NCBI RefSeq assembly: GCF_902497775.2
Contig: NZ_OZ024668.1
Location: 2,565,826 to 2,629,825, forward strand
From: Pseudomonas fluorescens
GTDB lineage: Bacteria; Pseudomonadota; Gammaproteobacteria; Pseudomonadales; Pseudomonadaceae
DNA length: 64,000 nt
Reading direction: 5' to 3'
Shown here: positions 35,480 to 44,811 of the stretch, one piece after another
Layout of the letters: the number at the start of each line of letters is the position of its first letter
Position numbering within the stretch: the stretch's first letter is position 1
Program-made: the position numbers and the translations under genes
The notes under the pieces: model-generated
Seen by the model: only the letters and a program-made list of their open reading frames with translations
The model's database searches: none
Told to the model about the DNA's origin: nothing

Positions 35480-36517
35480 TTAGCGACTGGCCCAGGCGTT
35501 GAAGCGCTCTTCGAGTTCATCGCCGTGGTCGACCCAGAACTCGACGTTCATCGACAAGGCGCCTTCAAGGTTCTGCCTGGAGGTCGGCACCCAACGGGCC
35601 AGTTTCGGATCAAGCTCGGCAGCGGCCTGGGTGTTGGTTGGCCCGTAAGGAATTTCCTTGACGTAGCGCACCTGGGTGTCGGGCTGGTTGGCAAAGGCGA
35701 TCAGGCGCTTGGCCTGGTCGACATGCCTGGAGCCCTTGATGATCGCCCAGTAGTCCATGCCGTACAGGCTGCCCGGCCACACCAGGGCCAGCGGGCTGCC
35801 TTCCTGGGCGGCAACCGCGACCCGGCCGCTGTAGGTCGAGGTCATCACCACGTCGCCGGCGCTCAACCACTGCGCCGGTTGCGCGCCGGCTTCCCACCAC
35901 TGGATATAGGGCTTGAGCTCGCTGAGCTTGTTGAAGGCGCGGTCAACGCCCGCGGGGGTGGCCAGGACCTTGTACACGTCCTCGACCTTGACCCCGTCGG
36001 CCATCAGCGCGAACTCCAGGTTGTACACCGCACGCTTGCGCAGGCCGCGCTTGCCGGGGATTTTCTTCACGTCCCAGAAGTCTGCCCACGAGGTCGGCGC
36101 CTGGGCCAGCTTGTTGCGGTCGTAGGCAATCGCCACGCTCCACACCAGCACCGCCGAGCCGCACTCCTGGGCGGCATCGGCAATCAACTGTTCGGCACGC
36201 CCGAGCTGGGTCCAGTCGAGGCGCTCGTACATGCCCTCGTCGCAGCCGCGCATCAGGTCCGGGCCTTCGATCTGTACCAGGTCCCAGTCGACATTGCCGG
36301 TATCGACCATGACCTTGATCCGGGCCATTTCACCGTTGTATTCGCTCTGGATCAACGTGCTGCCGTCCTGGGCACTGAAAGGCTTGAAGATCGCCGCATC
36401 CTGGGCTTTCTGGCCGGCGCCGCCATAGGCGACCACGACCATGTCCGGTGCTGCCTGGGCGCCGCCGACCGCAAGGGCGAGCAGCCAGGGAGAGAGCTTG
36501 AGCAGGTTCGATTTCAT
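35480..36517 (-). CDS. Extracellular solute-binding protein (PotD-like family 1)
   Basis: 345 aa from the ATG at 36517, with AGAGGAACC upstream; open frame to 36631 lacks a site. A signal peptide ends near AQA/APD, then MVVVAYGGAGQKAQDAAIFKPF, a pattern of the PotD/spermidine-type binding family. It would capture a small cationic or acidic solute in the periplasm. No permease or ATPase gene is present, so it shares an importer or does not transport. Divergent from the FMN oxidoreductase gene across a palindrome-bearing promoter. Confidence 0.85.
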   Translation of the reverse strand: MKSNLLKLSPWLLALAVGGAQAAPDMVVVAYGGAGQKAQDAAIFKPFSAQDGSTLIQSEYNGEMARIKVMVDTGNVDWDLVQIEGPDLMRGCDEGMYERLDWTQLGRAEQLIADAAQECGSAVLVWSVAIAYDRNKLAQAPTSWADFWDVKKIPGKRGLRKRAVYNLEFALMADGVKVEDVYKVLATPAGVDRAFNKLSELKPYIQWWEAGAQPAQWLSAGDVVMTSTYSGRVAVAAQEGSPLALVWPGSLYGMDYWAIIKGSRHVDQAKRLIAFANQPDTQVRYVKEIPYGPTNTQAAAELDPKLARWVPTSRQNLEGALSMNVEFWVDHGDELEERFNAWASR

Positions 36518-36617
36518 CAATGGTTCCTCTCGCCGGTGCCACGTGATGCGTGGCCCGTTTTCTTGTTGTTGTGAGGTGTGCCCCAGGACCCGGGGTGATT
36601 GCACGCTAGTCAAAGGC

Positions 36618-36646
36618 CAGTAAAAAAACAAGTTGATTTTTTACTG
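36618..36646. promoter_or_regulatory. 29-bp palindromic operator in the divergent promoter
   Basis: Perfect 10-bp arms (cagtaaaaaa / ttttttactg) with an inner caa-g-ttg core; only one pair in 14 fails to match. It lies between the divergent solute-binding protein (start 36517) and oxidoreductase (start 36702) genes. The XRE-cupin regulator encoded downstream of the oxidoreductase is the natural candidate to bind it. A TATAGAA stretch near 36660 is a candidate -10. Confidence 0.7.
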
Positions 36647-36701
36647 TTGGTACACTTCTATAGAAAAATAATAACAACACCCCCGCTGGAGCCTGACCCG
36701 C

Positions 36702-38651
36702 ATGCCGACCTTCGCGCACCTGTTCGAACCGCTGCAAATCCGTGGCAAACGCCTGAAGAACCGCATCATGTCCAGCGGCCACGACACCTCGATGCCCACC
36801 GACAACCTGGTCAACGAGCGCCTGATCGCCTACCACCAGGCCCGCGCCGCAGGCGGTGTCGGCCTGATCGTGCTGCAGGTGGCCGGGGTGCACGACAGTG
36901 CCCGCTACACCTCCCATGTGCTGATGGCCACCGACGACGCCTGCATCGACGGCTACCGCCAGCTGGCCGCGACCTGCCATGCCCATGGCACCGTAGTGCT
37001 GTCGCAGATCTTCCACCCGGGGCGGGAAATCATGGAGTCCAGCGATGGCTTGCTGGCGGTGGCCTACTCGGCATCGGCGGTGCCCAACGAGCGTTTTCGG
37101 GTCATGCCGCGGGCGCTCGACCAGGCCATGATCGACGAGATCGTCGGCGGTTACGCCGCTGCTGCCCGGCGCCTGCATCAGGCCGGTATCGATGGCGTCG
37201 AGGTGGTCGCCAGCCACGGCTACCTGCCCGCGCAGTTCATCAACCCACGGGTCAACCGGCGCAGCGATGGCTACAATGGTGAGCTGGAACAACGGCTGCG
37301 GTTTGTCCGCGAAGTGATCGGCGCAGTACGCGCGGCGACGGCAGACGATTTCATCATCGGCCTGCGCATCAGCGCCGATGAGCGCGATGCCGAGGGCCTG
37401 AGCGAGGATGAATCGCTGGCGGCGGTGAAGCTGCTGCAAGCGGAGCTGGACTACGTGCATATCGTCGCCGGCACTTCGGCATCGCTCGGTGGCGCCGTGC
37501 ACATCGTCCCGCCCATGGCCATCGAGGCGGCGTACCTGGCGCGTGAAGCCGGGACCTTCAAGGCGCAACTGAACATTCCGCTGTTCGTCACCGGGCGCAT
37601 CAACCAGCCCCAGGAAGCCGAGCTGATTCTCGCCCGAGGCCAGGCCGATGTCTGCGGCATGACCCGCGCGCTGATCTGCGACCCACAGATGCCCAACAAA
37701 ACCGGCAGTGATCGCGTCGAAGACGTGCGCGCCTGCATCGCCTGCAACCAGGCCTGCATCGGCCATTTTCACAAGGGCTTGCCGATCTCGTGCATTCAGC
37801 ATCCGGAAACCGGGCGCGAGCAGCAGTTCGGCACCCTTCAGACGGCAACTGTACGTAAGCGCATCATCATCGCCGGTGGCGGCCCGGCCGGCATGAAGGC
37901 CGCGGCGGTGGCAGCGGCACGCGGCCACGACGTCACCTTGTATGAAGCCAGCGCGCAGCTCGGCGGCCAGGTGCTGCTCGCGCAACTGCTGCCGCGCCGG
38001 GCCGAGTTCGGCGGCGCCAGCACCAACCTGCAGCGCGAGATGCAACTGGCCGGGGTCAAGGTGGTGCGCAACCTGCGCGTCGACCGCGCCCTGGTCGAGC
38101 GCGAGCAGCCGGACCTGGTGATCGTCGCCACCGGCGCCGAGCCCTACTGGCCGACGTTCGAGCGCGGCGGTGAGCTGCAGGTGGTCGATGCCTGGCAGAT
38201 CCTGCGCGCAGAGGTCCAGCCCGGGCGCTCGGTGCTGGTGGTCGACTGGCGCTGCGACTGGATCGGCCCGGGCATCGCCGAGCGCCTGGTGCGCGAAGGC
38301 CACCAGGTGCAACTGGCGGTCAACGGCACCCACTGCGGCGAAAGCCTGCCGCTGTATGTGCGCGACCAGATGGCCGGCGAATTGCACAAGCTGGGCATCC
38401 CGATCACCCCCTATGCGCGCCTGTACGGCTGTGATGACAACACCGTGTACCTGCAGCACACCGCCAGCGGCGAGCCGATGATCTTCGAAGCCATCGACAC
38501 CCTGGTGCTGTGTCAGGGCCATCAGCCAGTCGATACCCTGGCCGCCGAGCTGCACGGCCTGGTCGAGGTAAAACGCATCGGCGACTGCCTGGCCCCGCGC
38601 ACGGTTGAAGAAGCCGTCTACGACGGTTTGAAGGTCGCCTGGAGCCTGTAA
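36702..38651 (+). CDS. NADH:flavin oxidoreductase/2,4-dienoyl-CoA reductase family, FMN-4Fe4S-FAD enzyme
   Basis: 649 aa. The N-terminal half is an old-yellow-enzyme FMN barrel. Four cysteines Cys345, 348, 352 and 364 (CIACNQACIG, then SC) bind a 4Fe-4S cluster. The C-terminal half has FAD (IIIAGGGPAGMKAA) and NAD(P) Rossmann folds. The architecture is that of FadH, trimethylamine dehydrogenase and N-demethylases. The context (BetI-like regulator, amine-type binding protein) leans to oxidation of a methylated amine over fatty acid, but that is inference. Confidence 0.88.
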   Translation: MPTFAHLFEPLQIRGKRLKNRIMSSGHDTSMPTDNLVNERLIAYHQARAAGGVGLIVLQVAGVHDSARYTSHVLMATDDACIDGYRQLAATCHAHGTVVLSQIFHPGREIMESSDGLLAVAYSASAVPNERFRVMPRALDQAMIDEIVGGYAAAARRLHQAGIDGVEVVASHGYLPAQFINPRVNRRSDGYNGELEQRLRFVREVIGAVRAATADDFIIGLRISADERDAEGLSEDESLAAVKLLQAELDYVHIVAGTSASLGGAVHIVPPMAIEAAYLAREAGTFKAQLNIPLFVTGRINQPQEAELILARGQADVCGMTRALICDPQMPNKTGSDRVEDVRACIACNQACIGHFHKGLPISCIQHPETGREQQFGTLQTATVRKRIIIAGGGPAGMKAAAVAAARGHDVTLYEASAQLGGQVLLAQLLPRRAEFGGASTNLQREMQLAGVKVVRNLRVDRALVEREQPDLVIVATGAEPYWPTFERGGELQVVDAWQILRAEVQPGRSVLVVDWRCDWIGPGIAERLVREGHQVQLAVNGTHCGESLPLYVRDQMAGELHKLGIPITPYARLYGCDDNTVYLQHTASGEPMIFEAIDTLVLCQGHQPVDTLAAELHGLVEVKRIGDCLAPRTVEEAVYDGLKVAWSL

Positions 38652-38697
38652 GCCTGTTTATACTCCGGGGCTTTGACAGTGCGGTTCGGAGCACGCC

Positions 38698-39303
38698 ATG
38701 AGCAACAGCAGCAAGACGCCGCCCGCCGCCAGCCAGGAAGGCGCCGCCGCCCCGCATTTTCTCGGCACCCGCATCCGCGGCCTGCGCAAGCGCCGCGGCA
38801 TGACCCTGGCCGAGCTTGCCGAGCAAAGCGAGCTGACTGCCGGCTACATCAGCCAGCTGGAGCGCAACCTCTCCTACCCGTCGATCCCGGCACTGTTCAA
38901 CATCGCCCGCAGCCTGGGCGTGACCATCCAGTGGTTTTTCGCCAGTGAAGCCAGCACCGATCCGGCAGACAACGGCTACGTGGTGCGCAAAAACAGTCGC
39001 CTGAGCGTGCATTACGAGGACGGCATCGTCGACCAGTTGCTGACCCCACAACCCAACCGCCAGCTGGAAATCCTCCACTCACGCTTCCCGCCGGGAACCT
39101 ACAGCCAGCAAAGCTACAGCCATGACGGCGAAGAAGCCGGCTACCTGTTGACGGGCACTTTCGAGCTGTGGGTCGGTGAGCGGCACTTTCAGTTGAGCGA
39201 AGGCGACAGCTTCAGTTTTTCCAGCCAGGAGCCGCACCGCTATGGCAACCCTGGCGAAGTGGATGCGGTGGTGATCTGGGTGATTACCCCGCCGACGTTC
39301 TGA
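38698..39303 (+). CDS. XRE-cupin transcriptional regulator
   Basis: 201 aa. An XRE-type helix-turn-helix (about 22-80, LGTRIRGLRKRRGMTLAELA onwards) is followed by a cupin domain (about 110-195) that would sense a small molecule. Such regulators control amine and amino-acid catabolism and typically repress their own cluster. It lies 46 bases after the FMN oxidoreductase, ahead of an enoyl-CoA hydratase. It is the likely ligand of the palindrome at 36618-36646. Confidence 0.9.
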   Translation: MSNSSKTPPAASQEGAAAPHFLGTRIRGLRKRRGMTLAELAEQSELTAGYISQLERNLSYPSIPALFNIARSLGVTIQWFFASEASTDPADNGYVVRKNSRLSVHYEDGIVDQLLTPQPNRQLEILHSRFPPGTYSQQSYSHDGEEAGYLLTGTFELWVGERHFQLSEGDSFSFSSQEPHRYGNPGEVDAVVIWVITPPTF

Positions 39304-39327
39304 TACCTACAACAACACAGGCACGCC

Positions 39328-40074
39328 ATGAACGAGTTGATCACACACGAACTGCACCAGGGCCTGCTGACCCTGAGCTTCAATCGACCAGACAAGCTCA
39401 ATGCGCTGACCTCGGCGATGTACACGCAACTGGGCGACCATCTGCTGGCAGCGGCCGAGGACGCCGAAGTCGAGGTGATCCTACTCACCGGCGGCCCGCA
39501 GTGCTTTTGCGCCGGCAACGACCTGAAGGACTTTCTCGACAACCCGCCGACCGACATGGACAGCCCGGTGTTCCGCCTGATGCGCGTGGTCATGGCCCTG
39601 GACAAGCCGTTGATTGCGGCGGTGGCCGGCGCGGCCATCGGCATCGGCACTACCCTGCTGCTGCACTGTGACCAGGTTCTGGTGAGTCGTTCGGCCAAGT
39701 TGCGCATGCCGTTCGTGCCGCTGGGCCTGTGCCCGGAGTTTGGCTCCAGCCTGCTGCTGCCACGCCAGCTCGGGCATGCGCGTGCGGCGCGGTTGTTGCT
39801 GTGCAATGAACTGCTCACGGGCGAACAGGCCGTCGAGTGGGGCCTGGCCAATGAGCTGCATGAAGACGGTGAACAGTGCCTGGCGGCAGCACGCAAGCTC
39901 GCCGCTCGCCTGCAGGCCTTGCCCCAGGACGCGCTACGGATCAGCAAGCGCTTGCTCAAGGACGCCCATCGCCAGGAACTGGCGGCGACGGTTCAGCGTG
40001 AAGGTTTGCTATTTATCGAGCGTCTGCAGACGCCCGAGGCGAAAGCGGCGCTGCGGGCGTTGGTCAAGGATTGA
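39328..40074 (+). CDS. Enoyl-CoA hydratase-related protein
   Basis: 248 aa crotonase-fold protein. LSFNRPDKLNALTSAMYTQL at the start, FCAGNDLKDFLDNP (first oxyanion-hole region) and VAGAAIGIGTTLLLHCD (second) are present. Asn replaces the usual Ala/Gly at the FCAG-N position, and the acidic residue expected at the second half of the active site is uncertain, so it may be a hydratase, isomerase or hydrolase. It starts 24 bases after the XRE regulator gene and probably belongs to the same unit. Confidence 0.87.
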   Translation: MNELITHELHQGLLTLSFNRPDKLNALTSAMYTQLGDHLLAAAEDAEVEVILLTGGPQCFCAGNDLKDFLDNPPTDMDSPVFRLMRVVMALDKPLIAAVAGAAIGIGTTLLLHCDQVLVSRSAKLRMPFVPLGLCPEFGSSLLLPRQLGHARAARLLLCNELLTGEQAVEWGLANELHEDGEQCLAAARKLAARLQALPQDALRISKRLLKDAHRQELAATVQREGLLFIERLQTPEAKAALRALVKD

Positions 40075-40091
40075 CCCGCGATGAGGGCGAA

Positions 40092-40592
40092 TCAGCACCT
40101 CAACTCATAGCGCAACCGCGCATTCACCCCGCCCGCCGCAGCAACCCGCCGCAACCCCAGGCCTTCGGCCAGCCGCTGACTGGCGACATTGGCCGGTGAC
40201 GTGGTCAGCCACAGCAACGAGCCTTGCAGTACCGGCAGCAGGGTTTCCAGTGCTTCTTTCATCAGGCCCTGGCGGGCATGGGCCTCGGCCATCCAGTAGC
40301 CCAGCCCGACCTTGCCCTGCGCATCGGGGCGCACGCCGAGGCAGCCGACCAGTTCGCCACTGGCGAGAAACAGGTAGTAGCGTTTTTCGCCCTGCGCCGC
40401 CGCCCAATTGTGCCGGGCCTCAAGCAGGCTTTGCCGCACCTGTTCCAGGGTCCAGTCGTTGCGGGCCCAGGGCAAAAATTCTCGGTGGAAGGCGAAGTTG
40501 GCGTTGAGCACGGCCTGCAGTTGCGCCGCGAAAGTCAGTTCCGGGGCGTGGAGTTTCAGCTGTTTGCTGCGCAGGCGACGGGGCAAGTCCAT
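40092..40592 (-). CDS. GNAT family N-acetyltransferase (RimJ/RimL type)
   Basis: 166 aa from the ATG at 40592; an upstream in-frame ATG gives 14 more residues without a ribosome site. The fold is seen in LVGCLGVRPDAQGKVGLGYWMAEAHARQGLMKEAL, which holds the acetyl-CoA-binding Q/R-x-x-G-x-G/A-like loop, and ANVASQRLAEGLGLRRV near the C-terminus. It would acetylate a protein N-terminus or small molecule. It converges on the enoyl-CoA hydratase gene. Confidence 0.85.
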   Translation of the reverse strand: MDLPRRLRSKQLKLHAPELTFAAQLQAVLNANFAFHREFLPWARNDWTLEQVRQSLLEARHNWAAAQGEKRYYLFLASGELVGCLGVRPDAQGKVGLGYWMAEAHARQGLMKEALETLLPVLQGSLLWLTTSPANVASQRLAEGLGLRRVAAAGGVNARLRYELRC

Positions 40593-40655
40593 TACAGGGC
40601 GGTCCAAAAAAGGCAGAGCCCAGCAGTATTGCATAGCCAGCGGCCAGGGTTGCTG

Positions 40656-41636
40656 TCAGTAATCATAGCGATCCACCGCGCGCCGCCGCTCGTTGTCATC
40701 GCGCCGATCGTAGTTGGCGGTGGTCTGGATGTTGGTGTGGTGGGCAAGCTTTTGCGCAATCGACAGGTCATGCTCCTCGATCACCCGGGTGATGAACGAG
40801 CGACGAAAATCATGAGGCATGATCTTTACCCCAACCTGGGTGCCACGCTGGCGGGCAATGTAGTAGATCGCGTGCTTGGTGATGCGTTCGCGGGTGATGT
40901 GACTGCCGCGACGAATGCGGTTGAACAGGAACTCGTCGTCAGGCTGCCCTTCAGGCAACTGCTCGCGACGAAACGCCAGCCAGGCATTGAGCTTTTCAAA
41001 TGCCCAGGGCGGTGCGTACTTGATCAGTTGCTTGTTGCCCTTGCCCAGCACCTGCAGGCTGCGCTCGTCGAAATCCACCTGGCTCAAGCTCAGGTTGACC
41101 GACTCGGACTTGCGCATGCCGGTGCCATACAACAAGGCAATCACCGCCGCATCGCGCAGGCCCTGGGGGCGCGGGTCGGCAGCGCAGGCGTCCATCAGTT
41201 CGCGGATCAGGCTGCGCTTGAGGTTGCGCCCGGCCGGCAGGCGCGTGCCCTGGGTCGGCTTGACCGTGCGGATCTTGAGCAATTGTTCCTGGCTGATCAG
41301 GCTCAGGCGCCAGGCCTCGTTCATGACCCCGCGCACCGCGTTGACGTACAGCGACGAGGTGTTCGGCGCGTAGCCGTCGGCGCGCAAGGCCGCCACCAGG
41401 GCGGTGACATGCCCGGGCTCGAGCTGGTGCCAGGGTACCTCGGCGATGTCGCAATCCTCGAAGCCCAGTCGGTCGGCGGCATCCTGGAGGATGTACTTCA
41501 TGGTCAGCTGGCTGGACGGCGCCAGGCGGGCGAGGTATTGCAGCAAGGGGTTGTGCAGTGAATCGGACAAACCGGGAATCCTGTAGAGCGCAACAGAGGT
41601 CAGGGGCCTGCAACGGGCCAGTCTGACTCGTGACAA
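40656..41636 (-). CDS. Solitary tyrosine recombinase/integrase
   Basis: Up to 326 aa. The catalytic domain carries Arg (GTGMRKSESVNL), His-x-x-Arg (PHDFRRSF), a second His (LAHHTNIQTT) and the nucleophile Tyr (ANYDRR). The N-terminal part (about 25-120) is a SAM-like core-binding domain. The start is uncertain: the frame opens at a TTG (41636), and a TTG at 41570 with AGGA seven bases ahead is a good alternative. No prophage, integron or attachment site is visible nearby, so it may act on a remote site or be a domesticated gene. Confidence 0.85.
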   Translation of the reverse strand: MSRVRLARCRPLTSVALYRIPGLSDSLHNPLLQYLARLAPSSQLTMKYILQDAADRLGFEDCDIAEVPWHQLEPGHVTALVAALRADGYAPNTSSLYVNAVRGVMNEAWRLSLISQEQLLKIRTVKPTQGTRLPAGRNLKRSLIRELMDACAADPRPQGLRDAAVIALLYGTGMRKSESVNLSLSQVDFDERSLQVLGKGNKQLIKYAPPWAFEKLNAWLAFRREQLPEGQPDDEFLFNRIRRGSHITRERITKHAIYYIARQRGTQVGVKIMPHDFRRSFITRVIEEHDLSIAQKLAHHTNIQTTANYDRRDDNERRRAVDRYDY

Positions 41637-41751
41637 CGCCGCGGCGGCTGACCTGCATCACAATCAGGTCATTGATTGGCAAGTCTTTTTAGCCACGGCA
41701 AGAACCCCGATAGTACCTCATCGACACCCCCGGAATCGATTGAGGGCAATT

Positions 41752-42564
41752 TCATGGCACCGGATCTTCCACGTAAAGCTTTACCGTTTCCCGGGTCAGC
41801 GACAGGACTTCATGGGTCATGCCGTCGAAATCGGCCTCGCCATGCTCCAGGTAGCCGTCACTGCGTTTGATGGTATACGCCACACGGTTGCGTGGCCTGC
41901 CGGTGTCGTTATCGATGATCTGCAGCCGAGCCGTGTACAGCGGCAACGGGTCGATCAGCGGTACCAGTGGCGAACGACCGGCCACTATCGGCTCGGGCAG
42001 CCATTCCGGTAAAGGGTCGCGATGCCTGGCCACTTCCGTGAGCAACTGGTTGACCGGCACCTGCATGGTTTTCGAGTAATAGGCATCGTAGGCAAACGCG
42101 GTGATGCTCAGCTTGCAGGGGATGCTGGTCTTGCCCGCCAGCAGGCGATGGATCGCCGGCTTGAGGAGATCGGTCTGCGTGCTGCGGTCGGGGGTGGTCT
42201 TGTAGAAATGCGCGCTGACCACGTAGTTGTAGCCCTTGATTTCAGAGATGCCTTCGAAGTCGACGCCGCCGACCAGGCTGTAGATCATCGCATGGCCGAC
42301 GGTGAAATCCTGGTCATCGTCCAGGGCACAGGTGAACCACTCGCCGATCTGCCCGTCGCCGGTATGCCGCTCGAACAGGCTGACAATTTCCTCGTCGCTG
42401 CGAAAACGCAAGTAGTAGGAGCCATCGTGATAGCTGAACGAGCTGAATTGCAACGGCATCGAGTCGATACCGTGACTGCAACCGCCAAGCGATACTGCAG
42501 CGCCCAGGGCGCACGCGGCCAGGCGTAAAGAGGGGGCGAACAAAGGGGCGTCATCCATGAGCAT
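41752..42564 (-). CDS. Putative lipoprotein of unknown function
   Basis: About 270 aa. The first 30 residues form a hydrophobic signal with a lipobox-like LGGC (Cys29 from the ATG at 42564; a second ATG lies two codons on). The middle is rich in Phe and Tyr and has two cysteines. The last 60 residues read [31 protein letters not shown], a pattern like the short beta domain at the tail of type VI spike-associated proteins. Start and function are uncertain; the open frame runs on to 42765. Confidence 0.6.
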   Translation of the reverse strand: MLMDDAPLFAPSLRLAACALGAAVSLGGCSHGIDSMPLQFSSFSYHDGSYYLRFRSDEEIVSLFERHTGDGQIGEWFTCALDDDQDFTVGHAMIYSLVGGVDFEGISEIKGYNYVVSAHFYKTTPDRSTQTDLLKPAIHRLLAGKTSIPCKLSITAFAYDAYYSKTMQVPVNQLLTEVARHRDPLPEWLPEPIVAGRSPLVPLIDPLPLYTARLQIIDNDTGRPRNRVAYTIKRSDGYLEHGEADFDGMTHEVLSLTRETVKLYVEDPVP

Positions 42565-42673
42565 GCGAGGCGCGCAAGAATGCCCAAGCCAGCGCCTGCC
42601 AGCAAGCATTTCCGCGCCCGCAGGGGGTGGTGATGGGCTACAGTTGCCCAGGTACCCCCTGACTAGAAGCACT

Positions 42674-43321
42674 ATGGCTTTCCATCGATTGACCCGTACC
42701 CACCCGCGCCTGAGCTTTTCTGCCGTGGCCGGTTGCCTTGGCGGCTGGCTGATCCCCGCCGACAATCTGGTTCAGCACATTCTCACCGGCTGGAACATCG
42801 GCGTCTGGTTGTACCTGCTGCTGGTGCTGTGGCTGACACTGCGGGCCAACCCCGAGAAGGTTCGCGAAGTGGCCTGCGTCGAGGATGAAAACGCAGGCCT
42901 GGTGCTGTTCACCGTGAGTATCGCGGCGATCGCCAGCCTTGCCGCGGTCACCCTGCAACTGGCCGCCAGCCGCGGACTTGCCGGTGGCTCACAGCTGCTG
43001 CACTACACCTATACCGGCTTCACCGTCGCCGGCTCCTGGCTGATGATCGGCACCATCTTCAGCCTGCATTACGCCAGGCTGTTCTATACCGCCGGCAGCA
43101 AGGAGCCGTTGCTGCGCTTTGCCGACGGCGAGCTGAACCCCGACTACTGGGATTTCCACTACTTCTCGTTCACCCTCAACGTCGCGGTGCAGACATCGGA
43201 TGTAGGCGTTGCCGACCGGCAGATGCGCCGCATCGTCCTGGCTCACTCACTGGTAGGCTTCGTGTTCAACACCGCGATTCTGGGCTTTACCATCAACATC
43301 GCCGCCGGCCTGCTGAACTGA
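42674..43321 (+). CDS. DUF1345 family membrane protein
   Basis: 215 aa with four or five membrane helices. The pattern [29 protein letters not shown] and the later [20 protein letters not shown] are DUF1345 signatures. Function unknown. The start ATG at 42674 is chosen because the open frame upstream crosses the neighbouring gene. Its 3' end overlaps the end of the convergent aminotransferase gene by 75 bases. Confidence 0.87.
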   Translation: MAFHRLTRTHPRLSFSAVAGCLGGWLIPADNLVQHILTGWNIGVWLYLLLVLWLTLRANPEKVREVACVEDENAGLVLFTVSIAAIASLAAVTLQLAASRGLAGGSQLLHYTYTGFTVAGSWLMIGTIFSLHYARLFYTAGSKEPLLRFADGELNPDYWDFHYFSFTLNVAVQTSDVGVADRQMRRIVLAHSLVGFVFNTAILGFTINIAAGLLN

Positions 43322-44503
43322 CCGCACGCCTTCGAGCACCTCTACCGCGCAACGGGCAATACGCTGGCAGGCCTGCTCCAGCCGCTCGCTGTCGAGCACC
43401 AGGCCAAAGCGCAGATGGCCGGCGGCGCTGGGGCCGAAGGCGTCACCGGCGAGCACCGACACGCCATGTTCCTCCAACAGGCGTTCGGCAAAGGCCTGGG
43501 CGCCAATGCCGGTATCGCGGATATCGATCATCACGAACATGCCGCCATCGGGCTTGTGCACGCGGATACCCGGGCAACCCGCGAGGCTGGCACAGACCCG
43601 GTCGCGCCGTTCGCGGTAGGTGTCGCGCATCTGCCGCACCTCGGGCAGGTCCTGCTCCAGGGCGACCTGGGCGGCGTCCTGGATAAAGTCCGGCAGACCG
43701 TAAAGCATGCACAGCGCCAGATTGCTCAAGTGCTCGGTCAACAACGGCGGACCGATCACCCAGCCAACTCGCCAACCGGACATCGCGTGGGACTTGGACA
43801 AACTGTTGATGGTCGCGCTGCGCTCGGCCATGCCCGGCAGGCTGGCCGGGCTGAAATGCTCGCCCTCGTACAGCAGCTCGCTGTAGACCTCATCGGAGAT
43901 CAGCCACAGGTCGTGATCGATGCACAGCTGCGCCAGGCGCTGCCAGGTGGTCTCGGGCAGGCTCGCGCCAGAGGGGTTGTGCGGGCTGTTGAGCAACAAG
44001 GCGCGAGTGCGCGGGGTGATCCGCGAGGCGACATCTTCAGGGTCGACGCGAAAGCCCTGCTCCGGGCGCACTGGCACGGGGATGACCCTGGCTGCGCACG
44101 CACCGAACACGGCCTCGTAAGTGACGTACATGGGCTCGGCAACGATCACCTCGTCGTCGGGGTCGAACAGGCACTGAGCCACGCCATACAGCGCACATTG
44201 CGCCCCGGCCAGTACCACCACTTCCAGCGGGTCGACCGGCTGGCCGCTATGGCGGGTGTGATGAGCGGCAATGGCCCGGCGCAAGGCCTCGCTGCCGCGC
44301 ACATCGGAATAATGGGTATGACCGGCGCGCAGGCTGTCGATGGCAGCGTCGACTATCGGTTGCGGGGTATCGAAGTCCGGGTCGCCAATCGACAGCAGGA
44401 TGATATCCCGCCCCTGGCTTTGCAGTTCGACCGCACGGTAATGGATGTTCCAGGCAGCAGCACCGTCACCGGCGATACGTTGGGTGAGCGCGGAATAACG
44501 CAT
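43247..44503 (-). CDS. AruH-like class I aminotransferase (paralogue)
   Basis: 418 aa from the ATG at 44503, with AAGGAGA upstream. It is strikingly similar to the AruH at 14701-15891: both open [16 protein letters not shown] and share [21 protein letters not shown] and [16 protein letters not shown] with the PLP lysine. It likely acts on arginine, lysine or a related amino acid. The C-terminus is about 22 residues longer than AruH and overlaps the convergent DUF1345 gene. No decarboxylase gene adjoins it. Confidence 0.9.
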   Translation of the reverse strand: MRYSALTQRIAGDGAAAWNIHYRAVELQSQGRDIILLSIGDPDFDTPQPIVDAAIDSLRAGHTHYSDVRGSEALRRAIAAHHTRHSGQPVDPLEVVVLAGAQCALYGVAQCLFDPDDEVIVAEPMYVTYEAVFGACAARVIPVPVRPEQGFRVDPEDVASRITPRTRALLLNSPHNPSGASLPETTWQRLAQLCIDHDLWLISDEVYSELLYEGEHFSPASLPGMAERSATINSLSKSHAMSGWRVGWVIGPPLLTEHLSNLALCMLYGLPDFIQDAAQVALEQDLPEVRQMRDTYRERRDRVCASLAGCPGIRVHKPDGGMFVMIDIRDTGIGAQAFAERLLEEHGVSVLAGDAFGPSAAGHLRFGLVLDSERLEQACQRIARCAVEVLEGVRSVQQAGGDVDGKAQNRGVEHEAYQ

Positions 44504-44811
44504 GGACGGTCTCCTTGACTGAACCTGGACGCGCCATTGGTCTGAAACTCCCGGGCAAGCATCCCAGCCGACTGCCGGTAAAAATAGCAGAACGGCATTG
44601 GCCGGCGCGGGGAAATATTCCGGGCAAACGTTTGCCGGATAAAGAAAGGTGTGCGCCCTGCTTTTCACCGAGCGTGACCTGGGTCAAACAATCCAAAAAC
44701 CGTCATGATCAAAGGCCGACACTGGCGCCAGTGATGCTATGTTTAGGTTTCTCGCCGGGTCCCACCGACCCGCCCATTCTTGCGTGAGGTTCACCGTACA
44801 AGGAGGCCGGC
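44504..44811. other. Divergent intergenic region with palindrome
   Basis: About 308 bases with no gene between the AruH-like gene and the DUF1652 gene. It contains the perfect palindrome at 44721-44732 and a possible -10 (tatgttt, about 44739). The rest shows nothing I can assign. Confidence 0.6.
44721..44732. promoter_or_regulatory. Perfect 12-bp palindrome upstream of the DUF1652 gene
   Basis: actggcgccagt reads the same on both strands, 80 bases upstream of the DUF1652 ATG and just ahead of a -10-like tatgttt. It could be an operator; no regulator is implied by the neighbours. Confidence 0.3.

Noticed and set aside
36606..38555. A 649-residue open frame on the minus strand covering the FMN oxidoreductase gene
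   Set aside because: It is a shadow of the true plus-strand gene. The plus-strand protein has intact FMN, iron-sulphur and FAD motifs, while this frame has His/Gln/Val-rich low-complexity content typical of reverse reading of GC-rich DNA.
40656..41636. A mobile element or prophage around the tyrosine recombinase
   Set aside because: No other phage-type genes, terminal repeats or tRNA are seen in the flanks, so only the lone recombinase is reported.
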